From positions 1 through 62,839 of the forward strand of contig JAEZFP010000026.1 of assembly GCA_023417475.1 (NCBI GenBank): a DNA stretch of 62,839 bases. The letters run 5' to 3'. A program made the translations under genes and the position numbers. Position 1 is the first letter of the stretch. Each line of letters starts with the position of its first letter. A model generated the notes under the pieces. It ran no database searches, was not told the origin of the DNA, and saw only the letters and a list, made by a program, of their open reading frames with translations. This stretch comes from Bacillota bacterium (GTDB lineage Bacteria > Bacillota > UBA4882 > UBA8346). Below, in pieces: positions 1-8,505 of the stretch.

Positions 1-190
1 GCCGGGGCAAGCGAAGGAATGAAAATTGGGGCGCGACTCACCCCCCTTCGATAGCCAATACTTGATCAAACGTTTTACGATCCCCCTCTCTTTTGAATGA
101 CAGCCGGTTCGAAGCGGTGGAAGAGAGGGGGCGCCATGGGATATTTTCCTCAAAAGCTAACAATTTGGAACAAGCGAAGTCTATTTTCTA
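1..190. repeat. 190-bp dispersed repeat, copy 1 (family B)
   Basis: Nearly identical over its length to 8612-8797, with only scattered substitutions and 1-2 base indels. It contains an 11-bp inverted repeat, CCCCCTCTCTT at 82-92 and AAGAGAGGGGG at 121-131, enclosing about 28 bases, so the transcript or single strand could fold. No open frame or ribosome site is shared by the copies. It abuts a family A palindromic element on its right (191-237). The window edge may truncate it on the left. Function unknown; a non-autonomous mobile element or a structured RNA are both possible. Confidence 0.75.
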
Positions 191-237
191 AGCTAGCTAC
201 CGCTCGCGCAAGCGAATTAAGAAAATCAGGTGACGAC
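191..237. repeat. Short palindromic element, copy A1 (partial)
   Basis: Matches the cores of the elements at 8506-8567, 25705-25762 and 25790-25848: a GCTAGCTACC block, the small palindrome CGCTCGCGCAAGCG, an A-rich middle and a terminal GGTGACGAC. Full copies begin with GTCGTC and end with GACGAC as imperfect terminal inverted repeats; this copy lacks the left terminus and is fused directly to the family B repeat. It resembles a REP/MITE-type intergenic palindrome. Confidence 0.7.
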
Positions 238-268
238 ATAGTAGTCCAAGTTATCACGTAAAAATAAC

Positions 269-300
269 AACCCAGGCTCAACGGCGAGCCTGGGTTTTAT
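269..300. terminator. Bidirectional intrinsic terminator
   Basis: Perfect 11-bp stem AACCCAGGCTC (269-279) / GAGCCTGGGTT (286-296) with a six-base loop, followed by TTTTAT on the plus strand. On the minus strand it is followed by a T-rich stretch, so it can end the coat-gene transcript whose last stop is at 329. Confidence 0.8.
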
Positions 301-328
301 CGATGCCATGGGTTGTTTGGCGTGGGAA

Positions 329-601
329 TTACCGTAGGTTGGATTGGGAAACGCTTTGTTGCAAAAATTGATTGACGGCGGCGACGTCTTGGTGGGGGGC
401 CGGCGGCGCCGGCTTATAATAATTTTTAACTTGAGCGTATTGGCCGAGCATTTGCTGGGTTTGTTCGCATTGGGAGCGCATTTGAAGCAAGGTCTGACGA
501 ATGGTTGGGTTACTGGCTTCGGTGGCGGCCTGCGTGAGGGTGACCGCCCCGGCCTTGGCGATCTCCAAGGCGTCCAGGGTCATCTCTCTGTCGGTATACA
601 T
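329..601 (-). CDS. CotF-like spore coat protein
   Basis: A 90-residue mainly helical protein starting MYTDREMTLDALEIAK, with a proline-rich linker (PAPPAPHQ) near residue 65 and a Gln/Ser-rich end. This resembles the small CotF-family coat proteins of Bacillota, which form a ferritin-like helical bundle and occur on the spore surface. The ATG at 599-601 follows AAGGAGG at normal spacing. It lies 11 bases downstream of a second small helical coat-like gene and is probably co-transcribed with it, ending at the terminator at 269-296. Family assignment is from pattern and length; no experimental role is implied. Confidence 0.65.
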   Translation of the reverse strand: MYTDREMTLDALEIAKAGAVTLTQAATEASNPTIRQTLLQMRSQCEQTQQMLGQYAQVKNYYKPAPPAPHQDVAAVNQFLQQSVSQSNLR

Positions 602-612
602 GGCAATCCTCC

Positions 613-801
613 TTATTGACTTAAAAATCCCAATAGTGTTTTAACGTTGTTATGGGCTTGCTGCGATTCTTGATAAAGTAAATTTTGCAACTGGCTGTCC
701 TGGCAGTTTTGAGCGTAGAGACCGAATTTCTTGGCATTTACATCTTCGGTGGCGATGATCTCTTTTAAGGTGTTTAATTCCATCTGGGTTAAGTGTGGCA
801 T
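613..801 (-). CDS. Small CotF-like spore-associated protein
   Basis: A 62-residue helical protein beginning MPHLTQMELNTLKEI and containing a KFGLYAQNCQDSQL segment. This is typical of the short coat-associated proteins that accompany CotF in Clostridia-type spore formers. The frame extends upstream to 864, but the ATG at 799-801 is preceded by AAGGGAGGTGAG, so that start is chosen. It is first in a two-gene minus-strand operon and divergent from the barrel protein at 971. No signal peptide or membrane segment is seen. A structural role in the spore or mother cell is inferred. Confidence 0.6.
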   Translation of the reverse strand: MPHLTQMELNTLKEIIATEDVNAKKFGLYAQNCQDSQLQNLLYQESQQAHNNVKTLLGFLSQ

Positions 802-970
802 CAGCTCACCTCCCTTCTTAGTCAGACTTAGTATTGCACGGGTTGGGAAATCCACTGCTGGCAAAAGATGGCGGGGACGGTAAAAGATACATTACGTCAT
901 CTGGCAGGAAACGAACTGGTGAAACCCGAAGTCTGACACCAATACTTCGAATGCGAGCGGAGGGTGATGA

Positions 971-2188
971 GTGAAGACCTTCTATATTGGTTTGCTCAGC
1001 GTAGCGCTGTTGGGATGCTGGACAACGCTGGCCCGGGGATTGCCGGTCGAATGGTCCGGGAATTATTCCAGTCAAAGCGGCTGGGGACCCCAGTCCTATC
1101 AGGGTGGCAGTTTCCGGTTTAATACCGCCATTGGCGAGAACCTCCGGGGCGTGGCGGTGGTTGATGGAGTGGAGAGTTTGGTCAACCGCGGGAATCGCGC
1201 CGATTCATTCCGGCAGTTGCAGTTGCGCCAGGCCTATTTGGAACTCGGGCCCGACCGTGGCGACGCAACCAAACTACGGTTGGGGACGTTGAATATTCAA
1301 TATTCGCCTTATTTGGCCTCCTTCTCGCCTTGGCAAGGGTTAGGGGTTGCCAACGTTGGTTTGGGGGCGGGGCGTTGGCATAGTTTTTACGCGTGGAGCG
1401 AGTCTCAACCGGTATGGGGAAGCCAATTGGGGTGGCTGTCGTCAGAAAACGCCGAGTTACGCCTGAATCTGGTTGGAAGCGGGCCGGAATTGAACTTTTC
1501 TTTGGAAGGAATCGGTCTGCCGTATCAACCGTTGGTGGTGAATTGGGCGATTGTCTTCGGTAACCGCGGTCTGGGACCGGTCCAATTGGACAGCGCCTAT
1601 CGCGCCAACGACTGGGTGACCTTGCGGGCTGGCTGGCGTTCCTTCCCGACGTTGGACCGGTTTAATCCGCCCTTCCGGGACCAACGCGTAGATGATCTTG
1701 GCGATCCGATCAATCCGGTCGACCGCTATCAGGGACAAACCGGGACGAGCGCCGGGGCGACGTTCCATTGGGGCGGAATCAACACCAGCTTGGATCTGTC
1801 CCGCTACCAACAATCGTTGAGTTCCGGTCCAACCGTCCTGGAACAAGTGGCCGGGCCCAACCAGACCGTCCGGCTGGGGGTGACCAAAGCGTGGCATTTC
1901 GATTGGGCCGCGCTCAACAGCGGTTATACCCGGCAATATCATTATGCGACCGATTACGTCAGTGTCAGTGATGGAATCCAAACCGGAGTTCGCTTTGACA
2001 CGGCGTTGTTACAAGGGTTGGAACTTGGAGCCCAGTACCGGATCACCCGGCAAAACGCCGGCGCGGAACCGCTGCGGCAAGCGTTGGGAATTGTTTCATA
2101 CCAACGTTCCGGGGTTTATACCAAGTGGTCCTATGATTTTTACAGCGGGCAAACCGCTACGGAAACTTATTTTCAAGTGAAATTCTAG
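971..2188 (+). CDS. Exported beta-barrel, porin-like outer membrane protein
   Basis: 405 residues from a GTG start preceded by GGAGGGTGATGA. Residues 1-23 form a signal peptide. The rest is rich in alternating polar and aromatic/hydrophobic residues with many Trp, Tyr and Gly, lacks long hydrophobic helices, and ends TYFQVKF. A C-terminal phenylalanine after alternating residues is the usual recognition signal for outer-membrane assembly. It is monocistronic and divergent from the coat genes. A Cys at residue 16 inside the signal (LLGC) could be read as a poor lipobox, but the barrel-like body and terminal Phe favour an integral outer-membrane protein. Substrate unknown. Confidence 0.65.
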   Translation: MKTFYIGLLSVALLGCWTTLARGLPVEWSGNYSSQSGWGPQSYQGGSFRFNTAIGENLRGVAVVDGVESLVNRGNRADSFRQLQLRQAYLELGPDRGDATKLRLGTLNIQYSPYLASFSPWQGLGVANVGLGAGRWHSFYAWSESQPVWGSQLGWLSSENAELRLNLVGSGPELNFSLEGIGLPYQPLVVNWAIVFGNRGLGPVQLDSAYRANDWVTLRAGWRSFPTLDRFNPPFRDQRVDDLGDPINPVDRYQGQTGTSAGATFHWGGINTSLDLSRYQQSLSSGPTVLEQVAGPNQTVRLGVTKAWHFDWAALNSGYTRQYHYATDYVSVSDGIQTGVRFDTALLQGLELGAQYRITRQNAGAEPLRQALGIVSYQRSGVYTKWSYDFYSGQTATETYFQVKF

Positions 2189-2669
2189 GCGCCGGCAGGG
2201 CCGGAAACGGGCGGGGCTAGCGACTCCCGCCCGTTTCGGACAAGGAAAAACAGGCATAATTTGCGGTTTTGCTTCATATGAATGAAACATCCGGGACAAT
2301 GTCTCAATTAAGCAAATTACTTATTTCGGCGTAAATTATACGAATTTTACAATTTCCGCAATGGAAAAGGGACGAATATGGTTAAAAAACCCGCGTTATG
2401 AAAAGGTTTCAATTCGATTAAAAATAACGGCAGGAAAAATCGGAAAAATGTCGAATATAGATCATCAAGAAAGCGATGGGGAAAGTTTTAAACCCTAGGC
2501 CGTTCTTAAACCAATTGGTTCAGATACAACGTTAATCAGGATGGTCGGATCACCGCTCGCCGGACTGCCGAATCAGATGATTCGCCTTGCGATGGTGGTT
2601 GCTTTTGAATCGTTTTCGGTCAATCAAAAATTTTATTATATCATAAAATGAATTAGGGGGCAAAATCAA
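2189..2669. other. Intergenic region with a candidate promoter, no gene
   Basis: No credible coding frame. A strong GC hairpin (arms 2204-2215 and 2226-2237) follows the barrel gene but lacks a T-tract, so termination there is uncertain. The rest is AT-rich leader to the downstream ATPase gene, whose ribosome site TTAGGGGGC ends about eight bases before its ATG. The one clear regulatory signal is the sigma-H-like promoter at 2430-2456. Confidence 0.5.
2430..2456 (+). promoter_or_regulatory. Candidate sigma-H promoter upstream of the sugar-ABC ATPase
   Basis: GCAGGAAAA matches the sigma-H -35 consensus RnAGGAwWW, followed after exactly 11 bases by GTCGAAT, matching the -10 consensus RnnGAAT. 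The same element with the same spacing occurs at 8908-8934 and 41153-41179. It lies about 210 bases upstream of the ATPase start, so a long leader would be made. The overlapping TGTCGAA also fits a Spo0A box, an alternative reading. Confidence 0.5.
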
Positions 2670-3770
2670 ATGGCAAATGTAGTATTCGAGCACGTGTGTA
2701 AACGCTATGCCGGTAACGTCTTGGCAGTTAACGACGTTAACTTGGAGATTAAGGACAAAGAGTTCGTCGTCTTTGTTGGTCCTTCCGGTTGCGGAAAAAG
2801 TACCTCCCTCCGGATGGTCGCCGGTTTGGAAGAGATTTCCGACGGCAACATCTACATCGGAGACACCGTTGTGAACAATGTCGCTCCGAAAGACCGCGAC
2901 ATCGCGATGGTTTTCCAAAACTACGCGCTGTATCCGCATATGGACGTCTTCAGCAACATGGCTTTCGGTTTGAAACTCCGTAAATTCCCGAAACCGGAGA
3001 TCGACCGCCGCGTGAAAGAAGCCGCGAAGATCCTTGGCATCGAAAACCTGCTCGACCGGAAACCGAAAGCGCTCTCCGGCGGTCAAAGACAACGTGTCGC
3101 GTTGGGCCGCGCGATCGTCCGTGAACCAAAAGTGTTCTTAATGGACGAACCGCTCTCCAACTTGGATGCGAAATTGCGCGTTCAAACCCGGGCCGAGATT
3201 TCCAAATTGCATAACCGGCTCCAAACCACCATCATCTACGTTACCCATGACCAGATCGAAGCCATGACCATGGGCGACCGGATCGTTGTCATGAAAGACG
3301 GCGTCATCCAGCAAGTCGGCGCTCCGATCGACATCTACGATCACCCGACCAACGTCTTCGTGGCCGGCTTTATCGGTACGCCGCCGATGAACTTCCTTGA
3401 CGGCGTGGTCAAAGAAGAAGGCGGCAAGTTAGTCGTCGACCTCGGCACCTTCAAAGTGAAAGTTCCGGAAGGCAAGTTCAAAAATATTCGCGAATACAAC
3501 AACAAACAGGTTGTTTTCGGTGTCCGTCCGGAAGATATTCTGGACCGTCAAGAAGCCAACGTTGGCGATGATGAAGCCATCACCGGCCATGTTGACGTTT
3601 CCGAGTTGCTCGGCGCCGAGGTGTACCTGTATATGTCCATCGCCGACCACAACTTCATCGCCAAGGTTGATTCCCATACCAAAGCGACCGACGGCAGCAA
3701 GTTCCAAGTGGTCTTCAATAGCGAAAAGATCCACCTCTTCGACAAACAAACCGAAAAAGCAATTATCTAA
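2670..3770 (+). CDS. ugpC: Carbohydrate ABC importer ATPase, MalK/MsmK/UgpC family
   Basis: A 366-residue cytosolic ATPase with Walker A GPSGCGKST (37-45), Q-loop VFQNYALYPH (about 81), signature LSGGQRQRV (135 on), Walker B VFLMDEP (155 on) and H-loop VTHDQ (about 191). A TOBE-type regulatory domain fills the last 130 residues. This is the standard length and layout for ATPases energising family 1 sugar importers. No sugar permease or binding protein lies nearby, so it is probably a shared ATPase serving several importers, as MsmK does in Gram-positives. Codon use is strongly biased towards C-ending codons, suggesting high expression. Intrinsic terminator follows at 3791. Confidence 0.88.
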   Translation: MANVVFEHVCKRYAGNVLAVNDVNLEIKDKEFVVFVGPSGCGKSTSLRMVAGLEEISDGNIYIGDTVVNNVAPKDRDIAMVFQNYALYPHMDVFSNMAFGLKLRKFPKPEIDRRVKEAAKILGIENLLDRKPKALSGGQRQRVALGRAIVREPKVFLMDEPLSNLDAKLRVQTRAEISKLHNRLQTTIIYVTHDQIEAMTMGDRIVVMKDGVIQQVGAPIDIYDHPTNVFVAGFIGTPPMNFLDGVVKEEGGKLVVDLGTFKVKVPEGKFKNIREYNNKQVVFGVRPEDILDRQEANVGDDEAITGHVDVSELLGAEVYLYMSIADHNFIAKVDSHTKATDGSKFQVVFNSEKIHLFDKQTEKAII

Positions 3771-3790
3771 TTGCGCGTTTGTAAACACAG

Positions 3791-3817
3791 AGAGGCCCCG
3801 ACGGGGCCTCTTTTTTT
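3791..3817 (+). terminator. Intrinsic terminator of the ATPase gene
   Basis: Perfect 9-bp stem AGAGGCCCC / GGGGCCTCT with a three-base loop and a run of seven T. Confidence 0.92.
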
Positions 3818-3917
3818 GTTGCGCGTGGCACACGAGGACGGAGCCGAAAAGTCCGAAACGGCTCACCATTGCTTTTGGGGGGGATAACGGGACCCGAGAA
3901 CGGTTCCGGGCGTCCCG

Positions 3918-4106
3918 ATTGGGGTTAACCGCTTCCGGAACGCGCATGCCAACTTCCGGAATGTGGATAACTGGAACCGGAATGGGAGCAACCGGTTCCG
4001 GAATGTGGATAACTGGTTCAGGAATGTTGGCAATCGGCGGTTGATTGTGGATAACCGGTTCAGGAATGTTGGCAATCGGCGGTTGATTGTGGATAAGCGG
4101 AGGTTC
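3918..4106. repeat. 21-bp tandem array carrying four DnaA boxes at 42-bp spacing
   Basis: About nine degenerate 21-bp units of the type AATGTGGATAACCGGTTCCGG, starting at 3918, 3939, 3960, 3981, 4002, 4023, 4044, 4065 and 4086. Every second unit of the last seven contains a perfect TGTGGATAA (TTATCCACA on the minus strand) at 3962, 4004, 4046 and 4088, exactly 42 bp apart. Because 21 is a multiple of 3, several reading frames stay open with heptapeptide repeats, but none has a ribosome site. The array lies between the terminator of the ATPase gene and the 3' end of the yyaC-like gene. Confidence 0.85.
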
Positions 4107-4293
4107 ACGGTACTTCGGCCGTTTTCGTTCGTTCCGGCAAATACTACAGCTTGGCAGAGGAGTAGGGTGAAACATTGCAATTTCAAACATTTAACACAAA
4201 AAAGCTTCCTGTTATTTACAACCGCAAGCAGGAATTGCCGCAGTGGAAAGTGAATATAAACCACGAACGCCGCGATGTTTAGCGGGATGGGAA

Positions 4294-4941
4294 TCAGGTG
4301 GTTAAGGGTTCGCCGGGGATGATGACGCTATCCAAAAGCGCCGGTTCGGGCAGGGGCAGTTTTTGAATTTCCCGGAACAAACCCTGGCTGATCACTTCGG
4401 CCATCTTCATGACCAGGCTTAAACGGGTATTTTGCAACACCATGTATTCCATAAAACCGCCAACGTTAACAATGCCGATAATATGAATATGACCGATGGC
4501 GGGGAGGTTTTTATTAACCCCGGTGCCGGGTTGCAGCGGTCCTTCTTTAATGCTGATGTAACCGACGCTTTCGGAACGTCCCAGGCAAGCGTCGAGGGCG
4601 ATAATGAAGGGATTTTGATAATCGCCTTCGATCTGTTGGATAATATCTTGAAGATTCACCGCGTGAACGGGATTGTCAAGCGTTCCGAAGATATGGGTGT
4701 TGCCCAAATCAAGCTGTTCCAGCTTACTTCCGGTCAGTGGTCCCAAACTGTCCCCGGTGGAACGGTCGGTTCCGATACAAAGTATAATTAACTCCGCCGA
4801 ACGTTCATATAGATGAGCGAGGAACAAACTTAAGTTGGCTTGAAAAATCCCCATGGCGTTGGGATGCTCGATATGGACCCGGGCGTTAAAATTTAAAAGG
4901 CCGTTTGGCTCCGATTTTTTTTTAATCAAGTGATTCCACAT
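4294..4941 (-). CDS. yyaC: YyaC-type spore protein (DUF1256, GPR-protease-like)
   Basis: 215 residues. The conserved block IGTDRSTGDSLGPLTG (about 56-71) followed by ALDACLG (about 114) is the hallmark of the YyaC family. It is related in fold to the germination protease GPR and is found almost only in spore formers. No signal peptide. The ATG at 4939-4941 is preceded by AAGGAG. It is monocistronic and divergent from the VanW operon. Role: a putative sporulation-stage protein; proteolysis has not been established for the family. Confidence 0.8.
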   Translation of the reverse strand: MWNHLIKKKSEPNGLLNFNARVHIEHPNAMGIFQANLSLFLAHLYERSAELIILCIGTDRSTGDSLGPLTGSKLEQLDLGNTHIFGTLDNPVHAVNLQDIIQQIEGDYQNPFIIALDACLGRSESVGYISIKEGPLQPGTGVNKNLPAIGHIHIIGIVNVGGFMEYMVLQNTRLSLVMKMAEVISQGLFREIQKLPLPEPALLDSVIIPGEPLTT

Positions 4942-5081
4942 GCCAGTCTCCTTGTTAACAAAGATAATCTATTTTATGCCTAAAATGGGCCGAGTATACA
5001 TTGACGCGATTCTTTTGCAGTTCAGAAGGGTTTTTTCATCGGGCGCCGCTTTTGCGGGTATTGTTGTTGGAGGTGCTTTGT

Positions 5082-6482
5082 TTGAATATGGTACGGAAAA
5101 TTCTGTGGGAGCTGCGTTTGCAAACATGGCAGTGGGTGCTCGGAGGGGCCGCCGCCGCGTTACTGTTGGTAGCTGCCGTTTATTTTGGCTGGTCGGACGG
5201 GCGGATCGTCAGCGGTGTAACCGTCAACGGACAGTTGGTGGGGGGAATGAAGCTCGCCGCCGCGGAACGGGTGATTGCCCGGTTCGCCACCGAAGCTCAA
5301 TCCCGCAAGGTTATTTTAAGCCATGAGCAGCGTACGCTCAGCATCAAACTGGACGGCATCGGGATTGCCGTCGATGTGCCGGCCACGGTCAACCACGCGT
5401 ATCGGGTCGGGCGGTCCGGGTCGTTTTTTCACCGGATCGGTCAACGTTGGCAGGCGTATCGACACGGAATCGAAATCACTCCGGTCTTTAAAAATCAGCG
5501 CCAGACTTTGAACGAATTTTTTCACCTATTGGACGTCGCTTACGCCATCGAGCCGATCCGTTCGGTGGTCACCCTGGAAGCCGATAATCAGGTTCGCTAC
5601 ACGCCAAGCCGGATCGGACGGGTGATCCTCAGGGACAGTTTGGTCCGGTCCCTTCAGGCGGCGGTCTGTAACCCGAAGCTGGAACAGCTGGTGATTCCGG
5701 TGAAAACCGCCCAATCGTCCTTGACCGAAGCGGAGATTGCGTTATGGGAATTTGACAAGGTTTTGGGGTCGTTTACAACCAAGTTTTCCTTGGCCAATCC
5801 CGACCGGACCCATAATCTGACCTTGGCGGCGAACGCCATCAACAACGCCTTGATCTATCCCGGCCAGCATTGCTCCTTCAACGCGTGGGTCGGGCCGCGG
5901 GTCACCGCCAGCGGGTATAAAGAGGCTCCGGTGGTGATCTTGGGGAAACTGGTTCCGGGGATTGGCGGCGGCATCTGCCAAGTTTCGACCACGTTGTATA
6001 ATGCCGCGTTATTGGCGAACTTACGAACGGTGCAGCGGTTAAATCATAGCCTGCCCAGCGCTTATATTCCAATGGGGCGGGACGCGACCGTCTCCTACGG
6101 CGACATTGATTTTGTCTTTGCCAACAACAATGCCACGCCGGTGTTGGTGGTGGCCCGGGTGGTGCCGCCGTATCTGACCGTCGCGATTTTGGGCAAAAAG
6201 GTCGGCTGGGATTCAGTTCAGCTTGAAACCAAATTGGTTGATAGTTTTCCGTTTAAGGAAAAAGAGATTCCCGACCCCGAGCTGCCGGCGGGGGAAAGGG
6301 TGAAAGCGGCCGACGGGATCAAAGGTTTTAAAGTGGAGTTGTGGCGCACCGTTCAATTTCCCGACGGGTCTGTCAAAAAAACCCGCGAAAATGTTAGTAT
6401 ATATCCGGCGCAACCTGAAGAATATAAAGTTGGCACCCGAGTTGTAAAGAAGGTTGAGGAAACTGCCAACAGCGTTCAATAA
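5082..6482 (+). CDS. VanW family protein with peptidoglycan-binding-like domain
   Basis: About 466 residues: one N-terminal membrane helix (WVLGGAAAALLLVAAVYFGW), a PG_binding_4-like region with VSGVTVNGQLVGGM, then the VanW domain (about residues 210-350) with FNAWVGPR, GGGICQVSTTLYNA and a G5-like tail. VanW proteins occur in clostridial cell-envelope loci; their activity is unknown. The frame runs back to 5001, but GGAGGTG at 5069-5075 points to TTG 5082 (or ATG 5088). It overlaps the downstream glycosyltransferase by 29 bases, giving a three-gene envelope operon. Confidence 0.8.
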   Translation: MNMVRKILWELRLQTWQWVLGGAAAALLLVAAVYFGWSDGRIVSGVTVNGQLVGGMKLAAAERVIARFATEAQSRKVILSHEQRTLSIKLDGIGIAVDVPATVNHAYRVGRSGSFFHRIGQRWQAYRHGIEITPVFKNQRQTLNEFFHLLDVAYAIEPIRSVVTLEADNQVRYTPSRIGRVILRDSLVRSLQAAVCNPKLEQLVIPVKTAQSSLTEAEIALWEFDKVLGSFTTKFSLANPDRTHNLTLAANAINNALIYPGQHCSFNAWVGPRVTASGYKEAPVVILGKLVPGIGGGICQVSTTLYNAALLANLRTVQRLNHSLPSAYIPMGRDATVSYGDIDFVFANNNATPVLVVARVVPPYLTVAILGKKVGWDSVQLETKLVDSFPFKEKEIPDPELPAGERVKAADGIKGFKVELWRTVQFPDGSVKKTRENVSIYPAQPEEYKVGTRVVKKVEETANSVQ

Positions 6483-7488
6483 AATTGTGGTTTTTTGTCT
6501 CAGCCCCTTGGGAGACACGTTATTTGCAATACCCGCGATTCGAGCTCTTCAGGAGAACTATTCCAGGGCTCGAATTGTTATTATAGCCAGTCCCGTCGCC
6601 TACGAAGTCCTTAAAGCCAATCCGTATCACCTGGAACTTCAGTGCTGTTCCGATCAATGGCAGCTGATCAAGCTGATTCGCGCCATCCGGCGCGAGCATT
6701 TTGATTTGGCAATCGGACTGACCCACTTTGGCAGTTATTTTACCCGCTATTGCGGCGCGGACCGGCGCAGCGATTTTTTCACCTTACGCGGCTTTCCGGA
6801 ACGCAAAGGCTCCGATTCGGTGGTTCAACTATGCCTGGATATCGTGGGGGAACTGGATCTCAAGGTTGGAACGATCCGGACCGAGTTTTGGCACAGCGAT
6901 GGTGAACGCCGCAAAATGCGGCAGTTTTTAAGCGGGATGGAATTGGTTCACAACCAACCCTGGGTGGCAATTCATTGCGGCGGCCATTATTTCACCCGGA
7001 AACGCTGGCCTTTGGAGAGTTTTGCGGACTTAATCGGACGAATTCAGTACCAACTGGGCCTCCCGGTAGTGTTGATCGGCGGCGCGGAAGATCGGGAGAA
7101 TGCCGCCATCCTTAATGCGGCGGCGCCCCAAGCGATCAATACCGTCGGCCGGCTCCGGATAAGCGAAACCGCTTTATTGCTTGAAAATTGCCAGTTGTTT
7201 ATCGGGAACGATTCGGGGCCGTTGCACTTGGCGGCGGCGGTCGGCGTTCCAACGGTGGGTCTCTACGGGCCGACCGATCCGGCCCAGTTTTATCCCTATC
7301 ATTCCCCGCAACACCGTTTCTTCTATAAAGCGTTGCCCTGCAGCCCGTGTTATCGCTTTGGCGGCGGGTTTTGGCAAGCGCTTCCCAAATGTTCCCGCCC
7401 TTATTGCATGGAAGCCATCACGGTCAACGAAGTTTTTGACTATGTGGAGGGTCGGTTTTGTCAAAACCTGCCGCAGATGATCAACTAA
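6454..7488 (+). CDS. Glycosyltransferase family 9 (heptosyltransferase-like)
   Basis: A 344-residue GT-B enzyme. The N-terminal half has LSPLGDTLFAIPAIRAL and the C-terminal half has HCGGHYFTRKRWP and GNDSGPLHLAAAVGVPTVGL with GPTDP, the signature of ADP-heptose:LPS transferases of the WaaC/WaaF/RfaQ group. It would transfer a sugar from a nucleotide donor to an envelope acceptor on the cytosolic face. A TTG start follows AGAAGG and overlaps the vanW-like gene. In a diderm cell a lipopolysaccharide-core role is possible; in spore formers GT9 enzymes also decorate other surface glycans, so the acceptor is open. Confidence 0.82.
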   Translation: MRKLPTAFNKIVVFCLSPLGDTLFAIPAIRALQENYSRARIVIIASPVAYEVLKANPYHLELQCCSDQWQLIKLIRAIRREHFDLAIGLTHFGSYFTRYCGADRRSDFFTLRGFPERKGSDSVVQLCLDIVGELDLKVGTIRTEFWHSDGERRKMRQFLSGMELVHNQPWVAIHCGGHYFTRKRWPLESFADLIGRIQYQLGLPVVLIGGAEDRENAAILNAAAPQAINTVGRLRISETALLLENCQLFIGNDSGPLHLAAAVGVPTVGLYGPTDPAQFYPYHSPQHRFFYKALPCSPCYRFGGGFWQALPKCSRPYCMEAITVNEVFDYVEGRFCQNLPQMIN

Positions 7489-8501
7489 ATCCCGAAGCCG
7501 GGCACCAACGCGTCGGTAAAGGCCTTTGGTACGCTTCAGGTTTCAGCGTCGTCGGAATCGCCGTGGTCCTGCACGGTTTGTTGGAATCCGGTCCCGCTCC
7601 GAGTTTCGGGGGCATCGATTGGTTCCTGGTGGGGTTCGGCTTCAGCGCCCAAGTGATTGTTTGGTTGGCGAAAGCGGCGCGGATGTATTTTATCGCCGTC
7701 GGGATGAAAGCGCGGATCTCCCTGGGGCGTTTTTTCCAGATCTATTTGGCCACTTGCTTCATGTCCCACATCACCCCCTTTAATTCCGGGGGCACCCCGC
7801 TCCAAGTCTATCTCATCAAACAACAAGGAGTCAGTTTGGGAAAAGCGACGGCCATCACCGCCGTGGATCTGGGACTGAATACCTTCTTTTATGGACTGCT
7901 GATCCCCATCGCGGTGGCGGTCAGTTTGCAGACGGGTCAAACCGGACTGGCCAAGGCCGGCCGGAACTGGGAGCAATGGGCGGCGATCGGCAGTGGGGCG
8001 CTGCTGGCGGTGGGGGCGCTGGGGTGGCTCGTCGGCAACTGGTCGCGGTTTGACTGGACGCGCCGGATTCATGCAGCCATGGCCAAACGGGGTTGGTTTC
8101 GGAACATGCTGCAGGAGTGGGGCCGTTTTAAAGAAGGATGGCGGCTGTTGATTCGGGAGCATCCGATCGCGATCGTTGGCGCTTCCTTGGCTACGGTGGC
8201 TTACTGGTTATTTTACCTCCTGCTGGCGCCGGTGATCATTTGGGCGTTGGGTCGGGAAGCGTCATTTTTGAAACTGATCGGGATTCAGTTGATTTATAAT
8301 TTCGCCCAATTGTTGGTGCCCACACCCGGTGGCAGCGGCGGTTCCGAGGTGATTCTTTCCTATCTTTTCCGGGGAGTCTGCGGTCCGGGGCGGATTGCGA
8401 TCTTTGTGTTGATTTGGCGGGGGTATACCTATTTTAGCTCACTAATTTTTGGCGGGATCTGTTTCTGGCGGTTGACGGTTAAACGAAAGCCGCGCGGTTA
8501 G
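7458..8501 (+). CDS. Lysylphosphatidylglycerol synthase TM/flippase-like integral membrane protein
   Basis: 347 residues with about eight hydrophobic segments and the conserved FMSHITPFNSGGTPLQVYLI and LVPTPGGSGGSEV blocks of the UPF0104 / LPG-synthase transmembrane family. This is the membrane half of MprF-like proteins without the catalytic domain. The TTG start at 7458 follows GGAGGG and overlaps the GT9 gene by 31 bases. Stand-alone members often sit beside glycosyltransferases and are thought to move or support lipid-linked products. The substrate cannot be read from the sequence. Confidence 0.8.
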   Translation: MSKPAADDQLNPEAGHQRVGKGLWYASGFSVVGIAVVLHGLLESGPAPSFGGIDWFLVGFGFSAQVIVWLAKAARMYFIAVGMKARISLGRFFQIYLATCFMSHITPFNSGGTPLQVYLIKQQGVSLGKATAITAVDLGLNTFFYGLLIPIAVAVSLQTGQTGLAKAGRNWEQWAAIGSGALLAVGALGWLVGNWSRFDWTRRIHAAMAKRGWFRNMLQEWGRFKEGWRLLIREHPIAIVGASLATVAYWLFYLLLAPVIIWALGREASFLKLIGIQLIYNFAQLLVPTPGGSGGSEVILSYLFRGVCGPGRIAIFVLIWRGYTYFSSLIFGGICFWRLTVKRKPRG

Positions 8502-8505
8502 AATA

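Noticed and set aside
100..120. tRNA T-loop-like GGTTCGAA inside the family B repeat
   Set aside because: No acceptor stem, D-arm or anticodon arm around it in either copy.
2204..2237. Intrinsic terminator after the barrel gene at 971
   Set aside because: Strong GC stem but no T-tract in either direction; left as an unexplained hairpin.
3429..4264. Long frames on both strands over the 3.9-4.1-kb array with heptapeptide repeats
   Set aside because: Same period artefact; one runs antisense through the ATPase gene and its terminator. No start signal.
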